64,000 nucleotides of DNA from Burkholderiales bacterium (lineage in GTDB: Bacteria > Pseudomonadota > Gammaproteobacteria > Burkholderiales > Burkholderiaceae_C): positions 1-64,000 of the forward strand of contig JAGWLR010000001.1 in the NCBI GenBank assembly GCA_028864885.1. The letters are read 5' to 3'. Positions 53,464 through 63,624 of the stretch are shown one piece after another. Each line of letters starts with the position of its first letter. Position 1 is the first letter of the stretch. The notes beneath the pieces are model-generated. The model was not told the origin of the DNA, searched no databases, and saw only the letters and a list, made by a program, of their open reading frames with translations. Position numbers and translations under genes: made by a program.

Positions 53464-55260
53464 ATGACCGCCAACGCCCATCACCATCCCAAACGTCGTG
53501 CCAAGACACACCAGGGGCCGCTGGATTGGACGATGTTGGTGGCCTGGCTGACAGAAGATGGCGTGTTGACCGAGCACGATGCTCAATTGGTCAAACAACG
53601 CTTCGCCGCGGGCAGCAGCTCTCAACACCCCTTGGTGCGCCTGGCTGGTTTAGGGCTGAAGCGGGCGGACACCGGCGCAGTGCTTGAACTGGAGCCCCTC
53701 ACCGAATGGCTGGCGTCCCATCTGGGATTGCCTTACCTGCGCATCGACCCGCTGAAGGTTGACGTGGGCCGGGTGGCCGAAATCATGTCGATCAACTATG
53801 CCGAGCGCCGCTCGGCTTTGCCCGTGCAAGTGGGTTTGACAGATCTGACGATTGCCACCTGCGAACCGCTCGATGTGGCATGGGTCGATGAGATCCTGTC
53901 GCACACCAAAAAGAAGGTGCGTCTGGTGGTGTCCAGCCCGCTGGATCTGCAGCGCTATCGCACCGAGTTCTACACTCTGGCCAAGTCGGTCCGCGAGGCC
54001 AACAAGAAGACCGGTGATTCGGTTGCGCACAACTTCGAGCAGTTAGTGGAGCTCGGCAAGACCAACCGCCAGCTCGATGCCAATGACCAGGGCATCATCC
54101 AGGTGGTGGACTGGCTGTGGCAATACGCGTTTGATCAGCGCGCCTCTGACATCCACCTTGAGCCTCGGCGCGAGATGGGGGCGATTCGCTTCCGCATCGA
54201 TGGTGTGCTGCATACCGTGTATCAGGTGCCTCTGGCCGTGATGCAGGCCATGACCGCCCGCATCAAGTTGCTGGGCCGCATGGACGTGGTCGAAAAAAGG
54301 CGTCCGCTGGACGGCCGCATCAAGACACGCAACCCGGGCGGTGACGAGGTCGAAATGCGTCTGTCGACCATGCCCACCGCCTTCGGCGAAAAGCTGGTCA
54401 TGCGGATCTTCGATCCCGACAACACGGTCAAATCGTTTGAAGCGTTGGGCTTTGCGCCCAACGAAACCCAGATCTGGGAGCAGTTGGTGGCTCGGCCCCA
54501 CGGCATCATCCTGGTAACGGGGCCCACGGGCTCGGGCAAGACCACCACGCTGTACTCCACCCTCAAGCGTGTCGCCACCGATGAAGTGAACGTGTGCACC
54601 ATCGAGGATCCGATTGAAATGATCGAGCCTGCCTTCAATCAGACGCAGGTGCAGTCCGCAATCGATCTGAACTTCGCAGAAGGCCTGCGGGCCCTGATGC
54701 GCCAGGATCCCGACATCATCATGGTGGGTGAGATTCGCGATCTCGAAACCGCGGAGATGGCGATCCAGGCCTCGCTGACCGGTCACCTGGTGTTTTCGAC
54801 GCTGCACACCAACGATGCCGCGTCGGCCATCACCCGTCTGACCGATCTGGGGGTGCCTTCTTACCTGATCAGCGCCACGGTGATCGGCGTGCTGGCGCAG
54901 CGATTGGTGCGCGTCTTGTGCCCGAACTGCAAGCAGCCCGATACCGAGTTGTCGCATGAAACATTGGCCGAAGTCATTCGGCCGTGGCGCATGAGCGGCA
55001 AGATCCAACCCTATAAACCGGTTGGCTGCCTGGATTGCCGCATGACTGGTTTCAAGGGGCGCGTGGGCTTGTATGAGTTGCTGCCCGTCTCGGATCAGGT
55101 CCGCCACGCCATGCATCCGAACGTGGACATGAGCGCCTTGCGCAAGACCGCTGCGAAAGAAGGGCTGCGCCCCTTGCGTCTGTCAGGCGTCATGAAAGTC
55201 GCTGAAGGCTTGACGACGCTCGAAGAGGTCTTGCGCAACACCCCTCAGTGGGAGGTTTGA
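53464..55260 (+). CDS. GspE/PilB-type secretion ATPase (lone copy)
   Basis: The 598-residue protein has an N-terminal GspE/MshEN-type domain (about 45-150), a linker and the ATPase: QRASDIHLEPR, Walker A GPTGSGKTT (about 352-360), Asp box TIEDPIE, Walker B RQDPDIIMVGEIRD, His box TLHTNDAA, and a CPNC-x-n-CLDCR zinc site. It drives pseudopilus or pilus assembly. No other secretion gene stands beside it, so the main cluster must be elsewhere, perhaps with it secreting the lipases and protease of this region. ATG 53464 is used, one base past the previous stop. The last 16 bp overlap the histidine kinase gene end. Confidence 0.87.
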   Translation: MTANAHHHPKRRAKTHQGPLDWTMLVAWLTEDGVLTEHDAQLVKQRFAAGSSSQHPLVRLAGLGLKRADTGAVLELEPLTEWLASHLGLPYLRIDPLKVDVGRVAEIMSINYAERRSALPVQVGLTDLTIATCEPLDVAWVDEILSHTKKKVRLVVSSPLDLQRYRTEFYTLAKSVREANKKTGDSVAHNFEQLVELGKTNRQLDANDQGIIQVVDWLWQYAFDQRASDIHLEPRREMGAIRFRIDGVLHTVYQVPLAVMQAMTARIKLLGRMDVVEKRRPLDGRIKTRNPGGDEVEMRLSTMPTAFGEKLVMRIFDPDNTVKSFEALGFAPNETQIWEQLVARPHGIILVTGPTGSGKTTTLYSTLKRVATDEVNVCTIEDPIEMIEPAFNQTQVQSAIDLNFAEGLRALMRQDPDIIMVGEIRDLETAEMAIQASLTGHLVFSTLHTNDAASAITRLTDLGVPSYLISATVIGVLAQRLVRVLCPNCKQPDTELSHETLAEVIRPWRMSGKIQPYKPVGCLDCRMTGFKGRVGLYELLPVSDQVRHAMHPNVDMSALRKTAAKEGLRPLRLSGVMKVAEGLTTLEEVLRNTPQWEV

Positions 55261-57575
55261 GCCTCGGCTGGGTACCCGGCTGAAGCTGAGAAGGGGTCGA
55301 TCACGACTTCGCACTGGATGCCACGGGTTTCATTGGGCAACCAACGCACCACACCTCCGAGTTGCTTGACGCGTTTGCGCACGCCGCCCAAACCCAGTCC
55401 ATGAGACCAGGTACTGGGGTCTGACCCGTTGCCGTTGTCCACCACGCACAAGGTCAAGCGATCGTTTTCCAGTTCGATGCTGACCCGGACTTTGTTGGCT
55501 TTGGCGTGGCTGATGGTGTTGTTGACCAACTCGCGCAAGATGCGAGTCAAGGCCGACCACTGCACCATGTTGAGCACCACATCCACGTCGACCCGCATGT
55601 GCCAATCCAACTCGCAGCGTGCCGCACCCAGTCGTTGGCTCAAGTCACGCTTCCATTCTCCGGCGGCCTCGGTCAGTGCATGCGATTGGGCCGCCAAGCC
55701 ACGGGTCAGGGTCTTGAGATCTTGCAGGGTGTGGCGGATGTACTCCTCCATCTCGGCGTTCGGAGCCTGATACATCAGGGTCAGCAGGCGGGCGCCGATG
55801 TCGTCGTGCAGATCTTGGGCGATTCTCAATCGCTCTTCGCTTCGACCTTGCTCAACCGCCCGATCAAAATTCAAAGCCCGGTGCAATTGCTCAACGATGC
55901 GGTCGGTCAAGCGAAGGTCTTCGCCGGTGAACAAGCGCTGCCCCTTCTTGGCGTGCTTCAACACCAGCACATGCCCCGGCTCACCAAACCCCGTGGGATG
56001 CACCAACTCCGGCATCGGCATCAGCAGCACCGATCCGTTGCCGCGCAAGGTGGCCGAGTTGATGTGCCCGTGCACGAGCGAGACCTCCAGCGGTTCAAAC
56101 AGCTCTCGCATCAACTGCATCAGCAGCCCTTCCAGTGCATCGGGCTTGCGTTCGGTTTCACGGGCGATGCGATACAGGCGCTGAAACAAGCGCTCCATGG
56201 TCAAGGGATCCCGCCCAGGCAGTCGTGTCATCAACCAACGCCGAATGGTGAGATAAATGCCGAACGACAGGAACAGAGACAGTGTCATGGATGTGATCTG
56301 CCCCAATGAAAAAATGGCGACGAATAGCAGATCCAATGAGGCCGCCACCGTGCTTGACGCAGCCAGCAGAGAGAACTCCTGCAAGATCAACTTGGATCTG
56401 GATAGATAAGGTGAGAGCAGGAGCTGCGAGGCCGCAAAGACATGCCAGGTCATCACCCCGAATGTGGTCAGGTTGACCTGCATGTCGGCCCGGCTCGTGC
56501 CGACAGCAATGGCAAGACCCAACAGACCCCAGGTCAGCAAAGTGATCGCGGCAAAACGGCGCATCACCAGCGTGAAGGGGTGTGCCATCTGCCGGTAGCT
56601 GACACTCATCAAAATCAAGGCGCTGACCCCTAGCGCCATGCAACTGCCTTGCAGCCACCACCAGCTCCAGGCGGGGGGCACCTGAGACCACGCCAGCAGC
56701 AGCGCAAACAAGGCCAGCCCAGTCAGGGCGGTGTAGTAGCGCCAGCCCGCCACGCGGCGGGGGTGCAAGGCGGCTACCACCACCACGCTGGCCGCAATCG
56801 TGAGATCGGCCACCGATCGGATCACGGTATCCCACTGCAGCAGGCGAGCAGGCTCAAACAGGTCGACGCTGGTCGACAGGGCGATCCACTCCAGTTGGAC
56901 CCCGTGGCACAGCGTCATCACCATGAATGCGAAGTTGCGCCACTGAGGGGCCGCCAACATCACCACCGCACCCACGGCGTACACCATCAAGGCAATCAGG
57001 CTCAGCACCCAGAACAGTGGGCTCAGTCCAGTCCAGCCCCGTGCCGGCACCCAAACCGTTTGGCTTGGGCTGGATTGAAAGCGCAGGGTCACCGACAAAC
57101 CGCCATTCGCGCGCCAATCTGCCAACAGCTGTTCAAGCTGAGCGTGCTGATCAAAGTATTGCTGTCGCTGGCTGGCGTCCACGATCCATCGGGCGGATTT
57201 CTGCAGCATCAGCAAGTCCAATGCCACCGCTCGGTGAGGCGTCGGGTTGTGGACGTCGGGGGACTGCCATTCGATGCCGGTCAGGATTCGGCCTTCTATG
57301 CTTCGCAGCCTGCGATCGTCTGTCGATTGAATGCGAACCAAGCCATCTGGTGTGGCCCGCATCACAAACGGCAGGGCAGGCTGGCTGATCAACCAATTGG
57401 CCGTCATGAAGACCACGGCACACCCCACCAGAACCCAGATCGCCAGCATCTTGAGCCGCCAGCCGATCCAGCGTGGCAAGTCGTGGGGCCCTTGCACCAC
57501 GGCTTCCAGGCTTGGCCAAGCCGACAAGCCAGAGAACTCACTGGCTGTGGCGGGCGAGGTAGAGGTGGCGGACAC
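55245..57575 (-). CDS. NarL-type sensor histidine kinase with large membrane sensor
   Basis: The 776-residue protein has one N-terminal span (residues about 43-63), an extracytoplasmic domain of about 125 residues, then seven or eight spans and a cytoplasmic part with a GAF-like region and a HisKA_3 segment RIAQDLHDDIGARLL (His590). The HATPase_c box has HGLGLGGVRKRV. This is the layout of 7TM-type sensor kinases coupled to NarL-type regulators. The response-regulator gene lies 15 bases upstream on the same strand. Its ligand is unknown. Confidence 0.83.
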   Translation of the reverse strand: MSATSTSPATASEFSGLSAWPSLEAVVQGPHDLPRWIGWRLKMLAIWVLVGCAVVFMTANWLISQPALPFVMRATPDGLVRIQSTDDRRLRSIEGRILTGIEWQSPDVHNPTPHRAVALDLLMLQKSARWIVDASQRQQYFDQHAQLEQLLADWRANGGLSVTLRFQSSPSQTVWVPARGWTGLSPLFWVLSLIALMVYAVGAVVMLAAPQWRNFAFMVMTLCHGVQLEWIALSTSVDLFEPARLLQWDTVIRSVADLTIAASVVVVAALHPRRVAGWRYYTALTGLALFALLLAWSQVPPAWSWWWLQGSCMALGVSALILMSVSYRQMAHPFTLVMRRFAAITLLTWGLLGLAIAVGTSRADMQVNLTTFGVMTWHVFAASQLLLSPYLSRSKLILQEFSLLAASSTVAASLDLLFVAIFSLGQITSMTLSLFLSFGIYLTIRRWLMTRLPGRDPLTMERLFQRLYRIARETERKPDALEGLLMQLMRELFEPLEVSLVHGHINSATLRGNGSVLLMPMPELVHPTGFGEPGHVLVLKHAKKGQRLFTGEDLRLTDRIVEQLHRALNFDRAVEQGRSEERLRIAQDLHDDIGARLLTLMYQAPNAEMEEYIRHTLQDLKTLTRGLAAQSHALTEAAGEWKRDLSQRLGAARCELDWHMRVDVDVVLNMVQWSALTRILRELVNNTISHAKANKVRVSIELENDRLTLCVVDNGNGSDPSTWSHGLGLGGVRKRVKQLGGVVRWLPNETRGIQCEVVIDPFSASAGYPAEAQTSH

Positions 57576-57590
57576 GGAGTCCTCCTGTGA

Positions 57591-58298
57591 TCAGACGAGG
57601 CCTTGCTTGCTTGCCAGAACAGCCGCTTCGGCACGGCTGGAGACGTTCAATTTCTTGTAGATTGACTTGATGTGATCGTTGACCGTGAACCACTTGATTC
57701 CCATCAACGCAGCAATCTCTTTGATCGTGAAGCCTTTGCTCAGATACGTCAACACTTCGCTTTCGCGAGGGGTCAGGCGTTCATGATCCAGTGGGGCAGT
57801 CCCCGCAGTGGGGGCGGGTGAACTCAATGCATGAGCATGGCCATTGGCAAAAGCTGCGCCATCACCGGTTCGGAAGTGGGTCAGCAGGCGGCGTGCAATG
57901 GCGGGGGACAAAGGGGGCTGACCCCGCACGATCTTCTGCAGCTCTTCGACCAGCACCTCGAAGCGATCTTCCTTCAGCAGATAGCCGTCGGCGCCGCATT
58001 GCAAAGCGGGGAACAAGTGCTCGTCGTCAGAGTACAGCGTGGTGACGATGCGCGTGGCGGGATAGGCGGCCAGCTCTCTGAGTAGCTCCAGCCCACTGCC
58101 GTCGGGCAACTCCAGGTCAACCAGGATCAATTGATAGGGGTCCGACCCCGGGCCGGCCTGGCTCAGCAGACGGCGGGCGGCCTCCAGGTCTCCCGCTTCG
58201 GTGATGCTGCTTACATCACTGAAACTTTCTCGCACCACGCGGCTCAAAAAACCGCGTGCAACCGGGTTGTCTTCCAGAATCAGAACCTTGACCGCCAT
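57591..58298 (-). CDS. LuxR/NarL-family response regulator
   Basis: The 235-residue protein has a receiver (Asp10 region VLILEDNPVARGF, phosphoacceptor Asp61 in LILVDLELPDG) and a C-terminal LuxR-type HTH (LTPRESEVLTYLSKGFTIKEIAALMGIKWFTVNDHIKSIY, about 170-209). It is the first gene of an operon with the histidine kinase after it. The promoter lies in the 227-bp gap toward surE, whose gene is divergent. Confidence 0.9.
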   Translation of the reverse strand: MAVKVLILEDNPVARGFLSRVVRESFSDVSSITEAGDLEAARRLLSQAGPGSDPYQLILVDLELPDGSGLELLRELAAYPATRIVTTLYSDDEHLFPALQCGADGYLLKEDRFEVLVEELQKIVRGQPPLSPAIARRLLTHFRTGDGAAFANGHAHALSSPAPTAGTAPLDHERLTPRESEVLTYLSKGFTIKEIAALMGIKWFTVNDHIKSIYKKLNVSSRAEAAVLASKQGLV

Positions 58299-58525
58299 GA
58301 AGCTCCTCCCGAAGCAGCACTGTTCGGCCGCTTGGGTTGATTATTTCCCCTTCTGACATCTGGGGCGCAAAATTCATCCTTGTTGGATGAGGGATTCGCT
58401 GCATTATCGGGGGCGAATGTAGGATCGTCACTCGGTGGACCCCCCTTGGTTTGACGGTGAGGAGACACCGCAAGGGCTTACCCTAGGCTGTGAGCGCGAG
58501 CCCCCGGGACTTTTACAATCGGGGG

Positions 58526-59275
58526 ATGCGAATCCTCATTGCAAACGACGACGGCTACCTGGCACCCGGCCTGGCCGCTCTGGTCAATGCCTGCGAAGGC
58601 TTGGGTGTCATCGATGTCTTTGCGCCTGAGCGCAACGCCAGCGGCACCTCGAATGCCTTGACTCTGCATCATCCTTTGACGGTCCACACTGCGTCCAATG
58701 GGTTTCACTTCGTCACAGGCACGCCATCGGATTGCGTGCATCTGGCGCTGACCTCGGGTTTGATCCCCAAGCCCGATCTGGTCTTGTCGGGCATCAACAA
58801 TGGCGCCAATATGGGTGACGACACCTTGTACTCAGGTACCGTTGCAGCGGCCACCGAAGGGTATTTGTTTGGTGTCCCGTCCATTGCGTTTTCCCTGACG
58901 GACAGAGGTTGGCAGCACCTCGATGCCGCCGCACGTGTTGCGCGGCGGGTGGTCGAATCCGTCCTGGCGCGGCCACCGGCCACGGGCCCTTGGCTGCTGA
59001 ATGTCAACATGCCCTCCATGGCTGGTCTGGACGACGCGGCCTGGCATGTGACCCGGCTGGGGCGCCGGCACTCCAGCCGCCCCGCCATTGCTCAAACCAA
59101 CCCCCGGGGGGATACCATTTACTGGATTGGCCCGGCCGGTGAGGCGCGAGACGAGGGCGACGGCACCGACTTTCAGGTCACGCGCGACGGCGGGGTGTCC
59201 ATCACGCCATTGCAGGTCGACATGACCGACCATGGCAGCATGCCTGCCTGGCATGGCTGGCTGGGGGTGAAATGA
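58526..59275 (+). CDS. surE: 5'/3'-nucleotidase SurE
   Basis: The 249-residue enzyme begins [15 protein letters not shown] with metal-binding Asp8 and Asp9 and has the conserved [20 protein letters not shown] and [20 protein letters not shown] stretches. SurE dephosphorylates nucleoside monophosphates in stationary-phase stress. It overlaps pcm by 4 bp, giving the familiar surE-pcm-nlpD string. ATG 58526 gives the standard length. Confidence 0.94.
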   Translation: MRILIANDDGYLAPGLAALVNACEGLGVIDVFAPERNASGTSNALTLHHPLTVHTASNGFHFVTGTPSDCVHLALTSGLIPKPDLVLSGINNGANMGDDTLYSGTVAAATEGYLFGVPSIAFSLTDRGWQHLDAAARVARRVVESVLARPPATGPWLLNVNMPSMAGLDDAAWHVTRLGRRHSSRPAIAQTNPRGDTIYWIGPAGEARDEGDGTDFQVTRDGGVSITPLQVDMTDHGSMPAWHGWLGVK

Positions 59276-60147
59276 GCCAGGGTCAATCCGATGGCAAACC
59301 GCGTCGCTTTCCCTTGCCGCTGGACAAAGTCGCCAGTGCTCCGTCTGCGCGACTCAAACCGGCTGCGGCCAGTTCGCGTGAAGTGCTGAGGCCTCAGGCC
59401 CATTTGCACCAGATCGAGCAAGAGCGTCGCCGTCAATCCATTCCGCAAGGCGTGGGGTTGGATTCGATGCAGATTCGGCTACGCATGGTCGAGCGTTTGC
59501 GCTCGGATGGAATCACCCATCCCGGTGTGCTGGAGGCCTTTGCTCGCACGCCTCGTCATCTGTTTGTCGACACGGCGCTGGTGAACCAGGCCTACGAAGA
59601 CACCAGCTTGCCGATCGGGCTGGGGCAGACCATCTCCAAGCCATCGGTGGTGGGCACCATGCTTCAGTTGCTGTGTTCTCGACCAGGTTTGACGATGCCG
59701 CATGTTCAGCCGGGGCGCCCCCTCGGGCTGTGCCTGGAAGTGGGCACAGGGTGCGGCTACCAGGCAGCGTTGCTGAGTCTGCTCGCCCGTCAGGTCATTT
59801 CGATTGAACGTTTGCGAGATTTGCACATCAAAGCCCGAGGCAATCTGGATCAGATCCGTCAACATGTTCCCGCCTGGCAGGATGTCAGGTTGGTGTATGG
59901 TGATGGCATGGTCGGGCATCCGCCACAGGCGCCTTACGACACCATCATTGCCGCAGCGGGTGGGGCTGCATTACCTCAAGCATGGCTTGACCAGTTGGCA
60001 CCAGGCGGGCGTTTGATCGCCCCCATGGAGGACGAACGTGGACAAGGCCAGGTGCTGACGGTGGTGGATCGCTTGCCCGATGGCAGTCTTCAACACACAC
60101 GTGCGGGTGCGGTCTTGTTCGTGCCCCTAAAATCTGGCATCACTTGA
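59272..60147 (+). CDS. pcm: Protein-L-isoaspartate O-methyltransferase Pcm
   Basis: The 291-residue protein holds the PCMT core from about residue 62 ([47 protein letters not shown] motif [18 protein letters not shown]). It methylates damaged isoaspartyl residues so they can be repaired. The core is about 220 residues; the first 60 are a charged, low-complexity extension that I cannot assign and that the start at 59272 (ATGA overlap with surE) supports. The extension may be a real lineage feature. Confidence 0.9.
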   Translation: MSQGQSDGKPRRFPLPLDKVASAPSARLKPAAASSREVLRPQAHLHQIEQERRRQSIPQGVGLDSMQIRLRMVERLRSDGITHPGVLEAFARTPRHLFVDTALVNQAYEDTSLPIGLGQTISKPSVVGTMLQLLCSRPGLTMPHVQPGRPLGLCLEVGTGCGYQAALLSLLARQVISIERLRDLHIKARGNLDQIRQHVPAWQDVRLVYGDGMVGHPPQAPYDTIIAAAGGAALPQAWLDQLAPGGRLIAPMEDERGQGQVLTVVDRLPDGSLQHTRAGAVLFVPLKSGIT

Positions 60148-60163
60148 AGTGACGCTCATGTAC

Positions 60164-61084
60164 ATGACTCGAATTCATCGTTTTGTTGCCATCGCATCTT
60201 TGTTGGCCCTGGTGGCGGGGTGCGCTACGCAGCATCACCGCGCGCCAGTGGAAGACCGCGGGCGTCTGTTGGGCTCATCTGGCTCTGTCGCAGTCAAGCC
60301 TCCCCCCGGCGCCGAAAACGCGGGTAAGCCGGGCTACTACACCGTTGCCAAGGGGGATACCCTGCTTCGCATTGCCTTGGAAACGGGGCAAAACTACAAA
60401 GACCTGGCAACCTGGAACAACCTTGAAAATCCCAATTTGATCGAAGTGGGGCAAGTGTTGCGGGTGGTTCCTCCTGTGGCCACGGCTACTGCAGCGACCA
60501 CCGGCGCGACCTTGCCTGCGGCCAAACCGATCAGCGTGCCCAAGATCGAATCCCGTGGCCTGGACAACAAGGGCGTGCCGGCTTCGGCCGCGTCGGCGCC
60601 TCCCGCCAAGTCGGCTTCCGCCGCTTCTGGGCCATCGGTCGGGCAATCTGCTGGGGTGACTGCTTCCGGCGGGGCCGCATCTTCCGCGGCGGCTGCATCC
60701 GAGGCTGCCGATGCAGAAGAGCCCGCATGGGTCTGGCCCGCTACGGGTCCGGTCATCGCCACCTACGAGGAAGGCAAGCGCAAAGGCATTGCCATTGGCG
60801 GGCGTGAGGGCGATCCGATCCTGGCCGCTGGCGATGGGCGCGTGGTTTACGCGGGGTCGGGCCTGCGCGGCTACGGCAATCTGGTCATCATCAAGCACGC
60901 GGGTGATTACCTGACCGCTTACGCCCACAACAAGACCTTGCTGGTCAAGGAAGATCAGGCGGTCCGCAAGGGCCAGAAGATCGCCGAGATGGGGTCAACC
61001 GACGCCGATCGGGTGCAGTTGCACTTCGAAATTCGCAAGCAGGGCAAGCCGATCGATCCCACCAAACAGCTGCCTGCCCGTTGA
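60164..61084 (+). CDS. nlpD: NlpD-like lipoprotein, LysM and degenerate M23 domain
   Basis: The 306-residue precursor has a lipobox (LLALVAGC), a LysM repeat (GYYTVAKGDTLLRIALETGQ, 55-95), an Ala/Ser-rich linker and a C-terminal LytM/M23 domain (GRVVYAGSGLRGYGNLVIIKH; LHFEIRKQGKPIDP). The zinc residues of active M23 peptidases are not all kept, as in E. coli NlpD, so it probably activates an amidase (AmiC-type) at the septum rather than cutting peptidoglycan itself. ATG 60164 gives the better signal peptide. rpoS, which normally follows nlpD, is absent. Confidence 0.9.
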   Translation: MTRIHRFVAIASLLALVAGCATQHHRAPVEDRGRLLGSSGSVAVKPPPGAENAGKPGYYTVAKGDTLLRIALETGQNYKDLATWNNLENPNLIEVGQVLRVVPPVATATAATTGATLPAAKPISVPKIESRGLDNKGVPASAASAPPAKSASAASGPSVGQSAGVTASGGAASSAAAASEAADAEEPAWVWPATGPVIATYEEGKRKGIAIGGREGDPILAAGDGRVVYAGSGLRGYGNLVIIKHAGDYLTAYAHNKTLLVKEDQAVRKGQKIAEMGSTDADRVQLHFEIRKQGKPIDPTKQLPAR

Positions 61085-61114
61085 TCCGGCCCTCATCCCT
61101 GAGACAATTCAGGG

Positions 61115-62527
61115 ATGAGTCAAGATCAAGTTCATTCCGATTCTGTTGCGTCCGCACCGGTCCACCCCAGCCAAGAGTGGCTGAAAGTCGAGTCGCTCGA
61201 CCTGGAGGCCCAGGGCGTTGCACACCGTGCCGATGGCAAGGTGGTCTTCATCGAAGGCGCATTGCCCGGTGAAGAGGTGCGTGTCACCGTTCATCGCAAA
61301 AAGAACAACTGGGAGCAGGCCAGCGTCACCGAGATGCGGCATGAAAGCTCCCAACGCGTGCAGCCTGGGTGTCCTCACTTTGGCGTGTGTGGTGGATGCA
61401 AGATGCAGCACTTCCACGCGTCTGCGCAGGTTGCCGTCAAGCAGCGTGTTCTCGAAGACAACCTGTGGCATCTGGGGAAGGTCAAGCCTGAAACCCTGTT
61501 GCGGCCGATTGAAGGGCCCACCTGGGGATATCGCTTCCGTGCGCGGTTGTCGGTTCGCTATGTGGCCAAAAAAGAGACCGTGCTGGTGGGCTTCCATGAG
61601 CGCAAGTCCCGCTATGTGGCCGACATTCAGAGTTGCGCGATCCTGCCACCACATGTCAGCCGTTTGTTGATGCCCCTGCGTCAGCTGATTGGTTCGATGG
61701 CTGAGCGCGATCGTTTGCCTCAGATCGAAGTGGCCGTCGGTACCCGTGTCACGGTTTTGGTTCTGCGACACCTTGAGGCCTTGGGGGATGCAGATCGGCA
61801 AAAGCTGCTCGACTTTGCCAAAGAGCACAGTGCGTGGAATGGCGGCGAGCACTTGATCTCATGGTGGCTGCAGCCCAAGGGGCCAGATACGGTGCATCCT
61901 CTCGACCCGAGCCTGCCGGGGTTGGATTACACCCTGCCCGAGTACGGCATCACCATGCCGTTCAAGCCCACAGACTTCACGCAAGTCAATCACGCCATCA
62001 ATCAAGTGCTGGTGGGGCGTGCCTTGCGTTTGCTGGAGGTGCGCCGCGATGAACGTGTCATAGACTGGTTCTGTGGTCTGGGCAACTTCACTCTGCCTTT
62101 GGCCACCCGTGCGCGTGAGGTGCTGGGCATTGAGGGCAGCGAACAACTGGTCGCACGTTCTCGTGAGAACGTGGTTGCCAATGGCATCCAGACCCCGACC
62201 AGCTTTGTAGCGCGCAACCTCTTTGAAATGACGCCGCAAGAGTTGGCCAGTTACGGCCATGCTGACAAGTGGCTGGTGGATCCCCCGCGCGAAGGGGCGT
62301 TTGCCTTGGCCAAAGCGATGGCCGATCTGCATCAGGATCCGAGTCTGGTTCCGGATTGGGTGCCTCCCAAGCGGATCGTTTATGTCAGCTGCAACCCCGC
62401 CACGCTGGCCCGAGACGCCGGCTTGCTGGTGCATCAGGCTGGCTATCGCTGTGTTGCGGCAGGGGCGGTCAACATGTTCCCTCACACGGCTCACGTCGAA
62501 AGCATGGCCGTGTTCGAGAGGGCCTGA
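61115..62527 (+). CDS. rlmD: 23S rRNA (uracil-1939-C5)-methyltransferase RlmD
   Basis: The 470-residue protein has an N-terminal TRAM domain, an iron-sulfur site [13 protein letters not shown] with Cys86, Cys92, Cys95 and a fourth Cys174, and a Rossmann core ([17 protein letters not shown]) with catalytic Cys426 in [11 protein letters not shown]. RlmD (RumA) methylates U1939 in 23S rRNA. It starts 30 bases after nlpD, where rpoS would usually intervene. It is convergent with the RlmN-like gene, 7 bases apart. Confidence 0.92.
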   Translation: MSQDQVHSDSVASAPVHPSQEWLKVESLDLEAQGVAHRADGKVVFIEGALPGEEVRVTVHRKKNNWEQASVTEMRHESSQRVQPGCPHFGVCGGCKMQHFHASAQVAVKQRVLEDNLWHLGKVKPETLLRPIEGPTWGYRFRARLSVRYVAKKETVLVGFHERKSRYVADIQSCAILPPHVSRLLMPLRQLIGSMAERDRLPQIEVAVGTRVTVLVLRHLEALGDADRQKLLDFAKEHSAWNGGEHLISWWLQPKGPDTVHPLDPSLPGLDYTLPEYGITMPFKPTDFTQVNHAINQVLVGRALRLLEVRRDERVIDWFCGLGNFTLPLATRAREVLGIEGSEQLVARSRENVVANGIQTPTSFVARNLFEMTPQELASYGHADKWLVDPPREGAFALAKAMADLHQDPSLVPDWVPPKRIVYVSCNPATLARDAGLLVHQAGYRCVAAGAVNMFPHTAHVESMAVFERA

Positions 62528-62534
62528 GCTTGTG

Positions 62535-63602
62535 TCAGTTTCGTGCCCGTCGCTCGATGCGCACCGTCTGAGGCTGGGGCTGCATCGGGATGGGGTGGGT
62601 CTGCTGACCTAAAGCACGAGCACGGAGTTGACCGCAGCCTCCATCGACATCTTGACCAGCTGAATGTCGAAGCTTGGTCAGAATGCCCCTTTGGTGCAAT
62701 TGCCGAGCCAAGGCCGCTGCATGCTCCCAGTCAGGGCGGCGGTACGCGGTCCCCTCCACCGAGTTGAAGGGAATCAAGTTCATGAGGGCGTACTTGCCTG
62801 TGAGCAAGCGCACGATGCCATCGATCTCATTCTGGGTGTCGTTGATGCCCTCCAGCAGCGTCCACTGATATTGGATCGGATACCCGGTGGTGCGCGCGTA
62901 TTGCTCGCCCAGTTCGACCAAATCATCCGGGGTGATCCGCGGGGCTTTGGGCAGCAGCGAGGCACGCAGATCGGCCCGAGTGGTGTGCAGTGACAAGGCC
63001 AAAGCCGGTTTGACTGGGCCTTGCGGTAGCCGCTCGAACACCCGTGGATCGCCCACGGTCGAAAACACCAGGCTCTTGTGACCGATGCCGCCCGTGGTGC
63101 CCAGCAACTCGATCGCTTCCATCACGTTATCAAGGTTATGGGCCGGTTCGCCCATGCCCATGAACACCACCTTCTTGACCGGGCGGCGTGTGCGAGCCAG
63201 CGCCACTTGCGCCACGATTTCGGCACTGCTGACCTGCCTGAGCAGGCCATCTTTGCCTGTCATGCAAAACACACATCCGACGGCACACCCCACCTGGGTT
63301 GAGATGCACAGACCGTCACGAGGCAGCAAAACGCTTTCGACCATTTGTCCGTCAGCCAAACGCACCAACAGTCGCTCCGAGCCATCTTCTCCGGGGTGCG
63401 CTGACTGAAGGGTTGCCAAGGCGGTCAGTTCGCTTCGAAGCTGGGGGATCCAGTCACGGACCTCTTGCGGCAGGAAGTCTTCCGGCCGTCGTTTGCCGCC
63501 TTCAAAGGGCAAGGCTTGCGACCATTGCCTGAGAACACGTTGTTCATGGCAGGCCTTTGCGCCTCGTTTTTGAAGGCCATCTCGAATGTCTTGAATACGC
63601 AT
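62535..63602 (-). CDS. RlmN/Cfr-family radical SAM RNA methyltransferase
   Basis: The 355-residue protein has the radical-SAM triad C106-x3-C110-x2-C113 (CAVGCVFC), the GGE-like VVFMGMGEPAHNLDNV, STVGDPRVFERL, LSLHTTRADLRASLLPKAPR and the C-terminal Cys in RHSAGQDVDGGCGQLR, all as in RlmN. The N-terminal domain (IRDGLQKRGAKACHEQRVLRQWSQ) differs from the usual RlmN accessory domain, so this may be a second, divergent RlmN family member rather than the housekeeping A2503 enzyme. It is probably cotranscribed with the AraC-type gene 22 bases upstream. ATG 63602 is chosen. Confidence 0.75.
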   Translation of the reverse strand: MRIQDIRDGLQKRGAKACHEQRVLRQWSQALPFEGGKRRPEDFLPQEVRDWIPQLRSELTALATLQSAHPGEDGSERLLVRLADGQMVESVLLPRDGLCISTQVGCAVGCVFCMTGKDGLLRQVSSAEIVAQVALARTRRPVKKVVFMGMGEPAHNLDNVMEAIELLGTTGGIGHKSLVFSTVGDPRVFERLPQGPVKPALALSLHTTRADLRASLLPKAPRITPDDLVELGEQYARTTGYPIQYQWTLLEGINDTQNEIDGIVRLLTGKYALMNLIPFNSVEGTAYRRPDWEHAAALARQLHQRGILTKLRHSAGQDVDGGCGQLRARALGQQTHPIPMQPQPQTVRIERRARN

Positions 63603-63624
63603 GGGGGCGAGTGTAAGCAAGGGC

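Noticed and set aside
54043-55116. 357-codon frame opposite the GspE/PilB ATPase gene
   Set aside because: Shadow frame with low-complexity composition; the plus-strand gene has all ATPase motifs.
56649-57590. 313-codon frame opposite the sensor kinase gene
   Set aside because: Shadow of the kinase membrane region; no recognisable domain and basic low-complexity content.
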